Source of the DNA: JAGLTA01 sp023142625
Lineage (GTDB): Bacteria > Patescibacteriota > Patescibacteriia > JAACEG01
Direction of reading: 5' to 3'
Length of the DNA: 24,086 nt
NCBI GenBank assembly: GCA_030641665.1
Contig: DAOWHA010000035.1
Coordinates: 1-24,086, forward strand
In this document: one piece after another, positions 21,529 to 24,086 of the stretch
Layout: the number at the start of each line of letters is the position of its first letter
How positions within the stretch are numbered: position 1 is the first letter of the stretch
Position numbers and translations under genes: made by a program
The notes under the pieces: model-generated
Told to the model about the DNA's origin: nothing
What the model saw: only the letters and a program-made list of their open reading frames with translations
The model's database searches: none

Positions 21529-22611
21529 TCATTTTCCAGACTTAGTTCTGTTGCATTGCTTACACAATATCTGACAATTTTTTTCTGTTGTTTTTCCTCC
21601 TTCGTGCCATGGTTTAATATGATCAGCTTCCATTTCATCTAACTCAAAATGCTCTTTGCATTTCGGACAAATACCCTTCTGTTTTTCATATGCTTCTCTT
21701 TTTTGCTTGTCCGTAAAAGCGCGAATATTTAAATATTTTTCGTTTTCAGTTAAAACATATTCATAGATACCAGACTTTTTAGTCACATCTTCATCTTGCA
21801 TCAATTTAATTATTTCTTTTTCCAATTTTTTTGCGTCAAATTCTTTATTCTTAAATTCGTTATAGAGAATTCCAAATGAAACGCCTTTCATTTCTTTGCG
21901 ATAATTTGGGAAAACCGCTTTTATCCAATTTATGACACTTTGGAAATACAGCCATAATTCATTCGCGTTTGGCTTGTGCTGATTATCTGCCATATATTGT
22001 TCAATATTGCCATTACTAATCCAACTGATCGCAGTTTCTAAATAATCCTGACGAATTGCCGAACCTTTTAAATAATCACTGGCTATGCTGTGGGCAGGAC
22101 AACCTGATTTGCTGAAATGTCTTTTTGCATCAGTTAACCAAGTTCCTGTATAAATTGCGTTTCTTAATTCTTGATCAGCAAGTTTTTCTCCTGCTATGTT
22201 AATAATTTTAAACCAGTCTAATTTTTCCTTATCATCACCTTCGCAAAAATAAACCATCAATTTATAATTTAGTATTTGCTCTTGCTCCGTGTCTGTAAGA
22301 TTGTGAAAATACAGATTATCAAGTGAAAATTTTCCATCTATATATTCACAAAAACTTATAGTTCTTTGCTGTCCGTCTAACACCTCAAAAGTGCCGTCTT
22401 CGTTTTTTACCCAATACATAACATTAAGCGGAAAATCCTTTTTGATTGTTTCAATTACAGAATCTCTTTGCTTGTCTTTATAAATAAATTCTCGTTGATA
22501 TTTTGGACGAATATTTAATTTTTCGCCATAACCAACAACGCCTTCTTCGTCGTTATTTATATATCCATTAGACACATCTCTAATTGAAATTTCTTTGAGT
22601 TCTATTTTCAT
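21529..22611 (-). CDS. DUF262 and HNH endonuclease domain protein
   Basis: The 360-residue protein joins an N-terminal DUF262 (ParB/sulfiredoxin-like NTP-binding) domain to a C-terminal HNH nuclease. DUF262 is marked by RPKYQREFIY (35-44) and LDGQQRTISF (78-87). The nuclease shows C315-x2-C318, ADHIKPWHEGGKTT (329-342; D330, H331), N345 and C350-x2-C353 with CNRTK, so zinc ligands and catalytic His are present. This architecture occurs in GmrSD-type modification-dependent restriction enzymes and related phage-defence nucleases. It follows the RhuM gene by 11 bp on the same strand, so the two are likely one operon. A restriction role is an inference from architecture and context. The gene ends in TGA. 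Confidence 0.88.
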   Translation of the reverse strand: MKIELKEISIRDVSNGYINNDEEGVVGYGEKLNIRPKYQREFIYKDKQRDSVIETIKKDFPLNVMYWVKNEDGTFEVLDGQQRTISFCEYIDGKFSLDNLYFHNLTDTEQEQILNYKLMVYFCEGDDKEKLDWFKIINIAGEKLADQELRNAIYTGTWLTDAKRHFSKSGCPAHSIASDYLKGSAIRQDYLETAISWISNGNIEQYMADNQHKPNANELWLYFQSVINWIKAVFPNYRKEMKGVSFGILYNEFKNKEFDAKKLEKEIIKLMQDEDVTKKSGIYEYVLTENEKYLNIRAFTDKQKREAYEKQKGICPKCKEHFELDEMEADHIKPWHEGGKTTEKNCQILCKQCNRTKSGK

Positions 22612-22622
22612 AAATTTATTTT

Positions 22623-23657
22623 TTAATTTTTAGTTTCTAATATCTTTTTAACTTCTTGATCAAAGTCGGAAATATAATTCTTATCCTGAATTTTTCTAAA
22701 TTTTTTGTATTCGCCGAGCGCCAATTCTTCGGCAACTTTATGGCTGACTTTTCCAGTATTTGTTAAAATTTCCTCTTCGTTAAATTTAAGAAACGCATTA
22801 AGTTTTTTTACCCAATCTTTCATATACATAATAATTCCTTTTGTCGCCTGCATTTCCGCGTAATCCAAATACATTGTTACAATCCTATTTAATAAATTAA
22901 GTTCTCGTTCATTAAGATAATTTTTAGCAATTACAACATCAGTTTCCCTGATTTTTCCTTTTGGCGCGTATTTCCAAGTTGTTAGTCCCATATTTTGTTT
23001 TTTACCATTAACTCTTTCGGAGATTATCTCAGCGGCGGTTTTTCCTGTAATAGCAAAATGAAGTTTGTTTTGAACTGTCGCGAAAAATTGTTTAGTAATT
23101 TTTTCGTCAGGATTATAATCGGCGCTGCACTGCGCGTAAATATCAGTTATTTGCTGATATAATCTTCGTTCGCTGGAGCGAATATCCCTTATTCTCGCCA
23201 ACTGTTCTTTGAAATAATCTTTGCCAAAAATATTATCAGGATTTTTCAGCCGTTCGTCATCCATAGTGAACCCTTTAATAATATATTCTTTCAATCGCTC
23301 AGTCGCCCAAATGCGGAATTGTGTAGCGATTTTTGAATTCACCCGATAACCAACTGCGATAATTGCGTCTAAACTATAAAATTTTGTTTTGTACTTTTTT
23401 CCATCATCAGCAGTTATTTCCAAAATGGAAATAACTGAATTTTCCCGTAATTCGCCGCTTTCAAAAATATTTTTTAAATGCTTTGAAATAGCAGGTATCT
23501 TTACTCCAAAAAGTTCCGCGATTTTCGCTTGTGTTAACCAAATATTTTCATCACGCAAAAAAATTTCTACTCTCACTTTTCCATTTGGGGTTGTATAAAG
23601 CAAAAATTCAGTAAAACTGTTGTTGCTTGGAATGATTTTTTTATTTTTCTTAGGCAT
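22623..23657 (-). CDS. RhuM family protein (COG3943)
   Basis: The 344-residue protein matches the RhuM family throughout: NGKVRVEIFLRDENIWLTQAKIAELFGV with a helix-turn-helix (about 39-66), FYSLDAIIAVGYRVNSKIATQFRIWATERLKEYIIKGFTMDD (97-138), ERRLYQQITDIYA and the C-terminal TAAEIISERVNGKK...LTTWK and YLDYAEMQATKGIIMYMKDW blocks. RhuM was named from a Salmonella pathogenicity island; most homologues sit near restriction, toxin-antitoxin or defence genes and their biochemistry is not well defined. It precedes DUF262-HNH by 11 bp. A 16-codon ORF lies just upstream. Confidence 0.92.
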   Translation of the reverse strand: MPKKNKKIIPSNNSFTEFLLYTTPNGKVRVEIFLRDENIWLTQAKIAELFGVKIPAISKHLKNIFESGELRENSVISILEITADDGKKYKTKFYSLDAIIAVGYRVNSKIATQFRIWATERLKEYIIKGFTMDDERLKNPDNIFGKDYFKEQLARIRDIRSSERRLYQQITDIYAQCSADYNPDEKITKQFFATVQNKLHFAITGKTAAEIISERVNGKKQNMGLTTWKYAPKGKIRETDVVIAKNYLNERELNLLNRIVTMYLDYAEMQATKGIIMYMKDWVKKLNAFLKFNEEEILTNTGKVSHKVAEELALGEYKKFRKIQDKNYISDFDQEVKKILETKN

Positions 23658-23664
23658 AATTTTA

Positions 23665-23715
23665 CTATTTTTTGTCGTAGATGATAATTTGGCTGTTTTT
23701 ATTTTGGTTGTTCAT
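23665..23715 (-). other. Possible 16-codon leader ORF before RhuM
   Basis: ATG 23715 opens MNNQNKNSQIIIYDKK and stops 7 bp before the RhuM ATG, in a different frame. Typical RhuM proteins begin in a similar way (a short MxN start followed by IIIY and then an acidic turn), so this may be an old start relic or a translated leader coupling to RhuM. No SD is seen. Confidence 0.3.
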
Positions 23716-23845
23716 AAAAATTATTTTTTAACTTTTTTGTATTTTATAAATTTTTTTAAAAATACCCTTACTTAATTGCGAAAGCTGGTTTGCAACCAAT
23801 TTTCTTTATTTTGAAATATCATAAATATTATTTGCTTTGAAAATG

Positions 23846-24067
23846 TTAAGAATTATTTACAAAACAATTCTCTCGTAGTGTTATATTTTCCCCATCTTTC
23901 CACCATTTATTAATTTTATCCAAAACTTTATCCTTTTCCTCAATGACTTTATGGATCATAAAATCCTTTTTTCCAATAGTATTTATTGAGGCATCTATAC
24001 TATAAATATCTGTGCCATCAACAACTATATACCTATTATGTGATTCATCATTTATTTTTACTTCCAT
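23846..24067 (-). CDS. C-terminal piece of a PLD-like protein (probably partial)
   Basis: The 73-residue frame contains SHNRYIVVDGTDIYSIDASINTIGKKDF, which resembles the second HxKxxxxD half of phospholipase D-like proteins (H10-x-R12-x4-D17), as in the 'HDRxxxID...GaSlkdlGkk' tail of many phage and defence-island proteins. One such site alone is not enough for catalysis, as the fold needs two. The frame stays open to the right edge (24086), so a larger protein may continue outside; on the other hand ATG 24067 has an excellent SD (GAGGAAAT), so a short protein is possible. About 190 bp separate it from RhuM on the same strand. Confidence 0.6.
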   Translation of the reverse strand: MEVKINDESHNRYIVVDGTDIYSIDASINTIGKKDFMIHKVIEEKDKVLDKINKWWKDGENITLRENCFVNNS

Positions 24068-24086
24068 ATTTCCTCTTTCCTCTTTC

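Noticed and set aside
21219..21638. A 139-codon minus-strand ORF overlapping the DUF262-HNH end
   Set aside because: The first third is a shadow of the HNH domain, the last part is the 21229-21259 hairpin and nearby repeat-like DNA. Only about 40 middle codons look protein-like and they have no own start.
1..24086. Reassigned UGA (code 25) as in some CPR lineages
   Set aside because: TGA ends ruvC, polA and the DUF262-HNH gene at the expected protein lengths, and no conserved gene has an internal TGA.

Overview
The window is a compact, AT-rich bacterial chromosome segment with short gene gaps, several overlapping genes and few Shine-Dalgarno (SD) sequences. TGA is used as a normal stop (ruvC, polA, the DUF262-HNH gene), so the code is standard. 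The gene mix (short RmlA, a nucleotide-sugar operon carrying nfo, a membrane thioredoxin-fold protein with one CPFG cysteine, Lys-tailed L31, an AAA-DUF4143 ATPase, a RhuM protein) is what I would expect from a Candidate Phyla Radiation / Patescibacteria genome. That lineage call is an inference; no rRNA is present to test it.

Layout. 1-4428 (minus) is a cell-surface sugar operon read rmlB-nfo-rmlA-glycosyltransferase, followed by a partial MFS transporter that runs off the left edge. A DNA repair gene, nfo, sits between rmlB and rmlA. Just upstream are a likely promoter and a 17-residue fossil of another SDR gene start. 4719-5558 is a pyrF-like decarboxylase flanked on both sides by the same perfect-SD motif. 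5844-8114 (minus) holds a HIT hydrolase, an RmlD-like reductase and ruvC. 8252-13490 (plus) holds a split-barrel flavin protein, full-length polA, an AAA-DUF4143 ATPase and RNase HI. 13526-15178 (minus) is rpmE followed by prfA; prfA carries an in-frame TAA after codon 50. 15633-21126 is mostly plus: the thioredoxin-like membrane protein, ychF, rnhB and a GT-C glycosyltransferase, with a minus-strand phosphodiesterase and yidD packed between them. 21529-24086 (minus) is accessory: a PLD-like fragment, RhuM and a DUF262-HNH nuclease, resembling a restriction or defence cassette.

Six copies of one interspersed repeat (termini CTGTCTTTGCGAGGAG / CTCCTCGCAAAGACAG, inner core GACGAAGCAATCTCATTAC) sit in the gaps. 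Most are two-armed inverted repeats able to fold into long hairpins. Three carry different secondary palindromes inserted inside them, one is nested inside another pair of termini, and one supplies the last codons and stop of ruvC.

The most notable observations are the interrupted release factor 1 gene, the fossil gene starts, the nested repeats, a 7-bp microsatellite inside polA, divergent rnhB/phosphodiesterase starts that look leaderless, and the RhuM/DUF262-HNH/PLD cassette. I found no tRNA, rRNA or CRISPR array.
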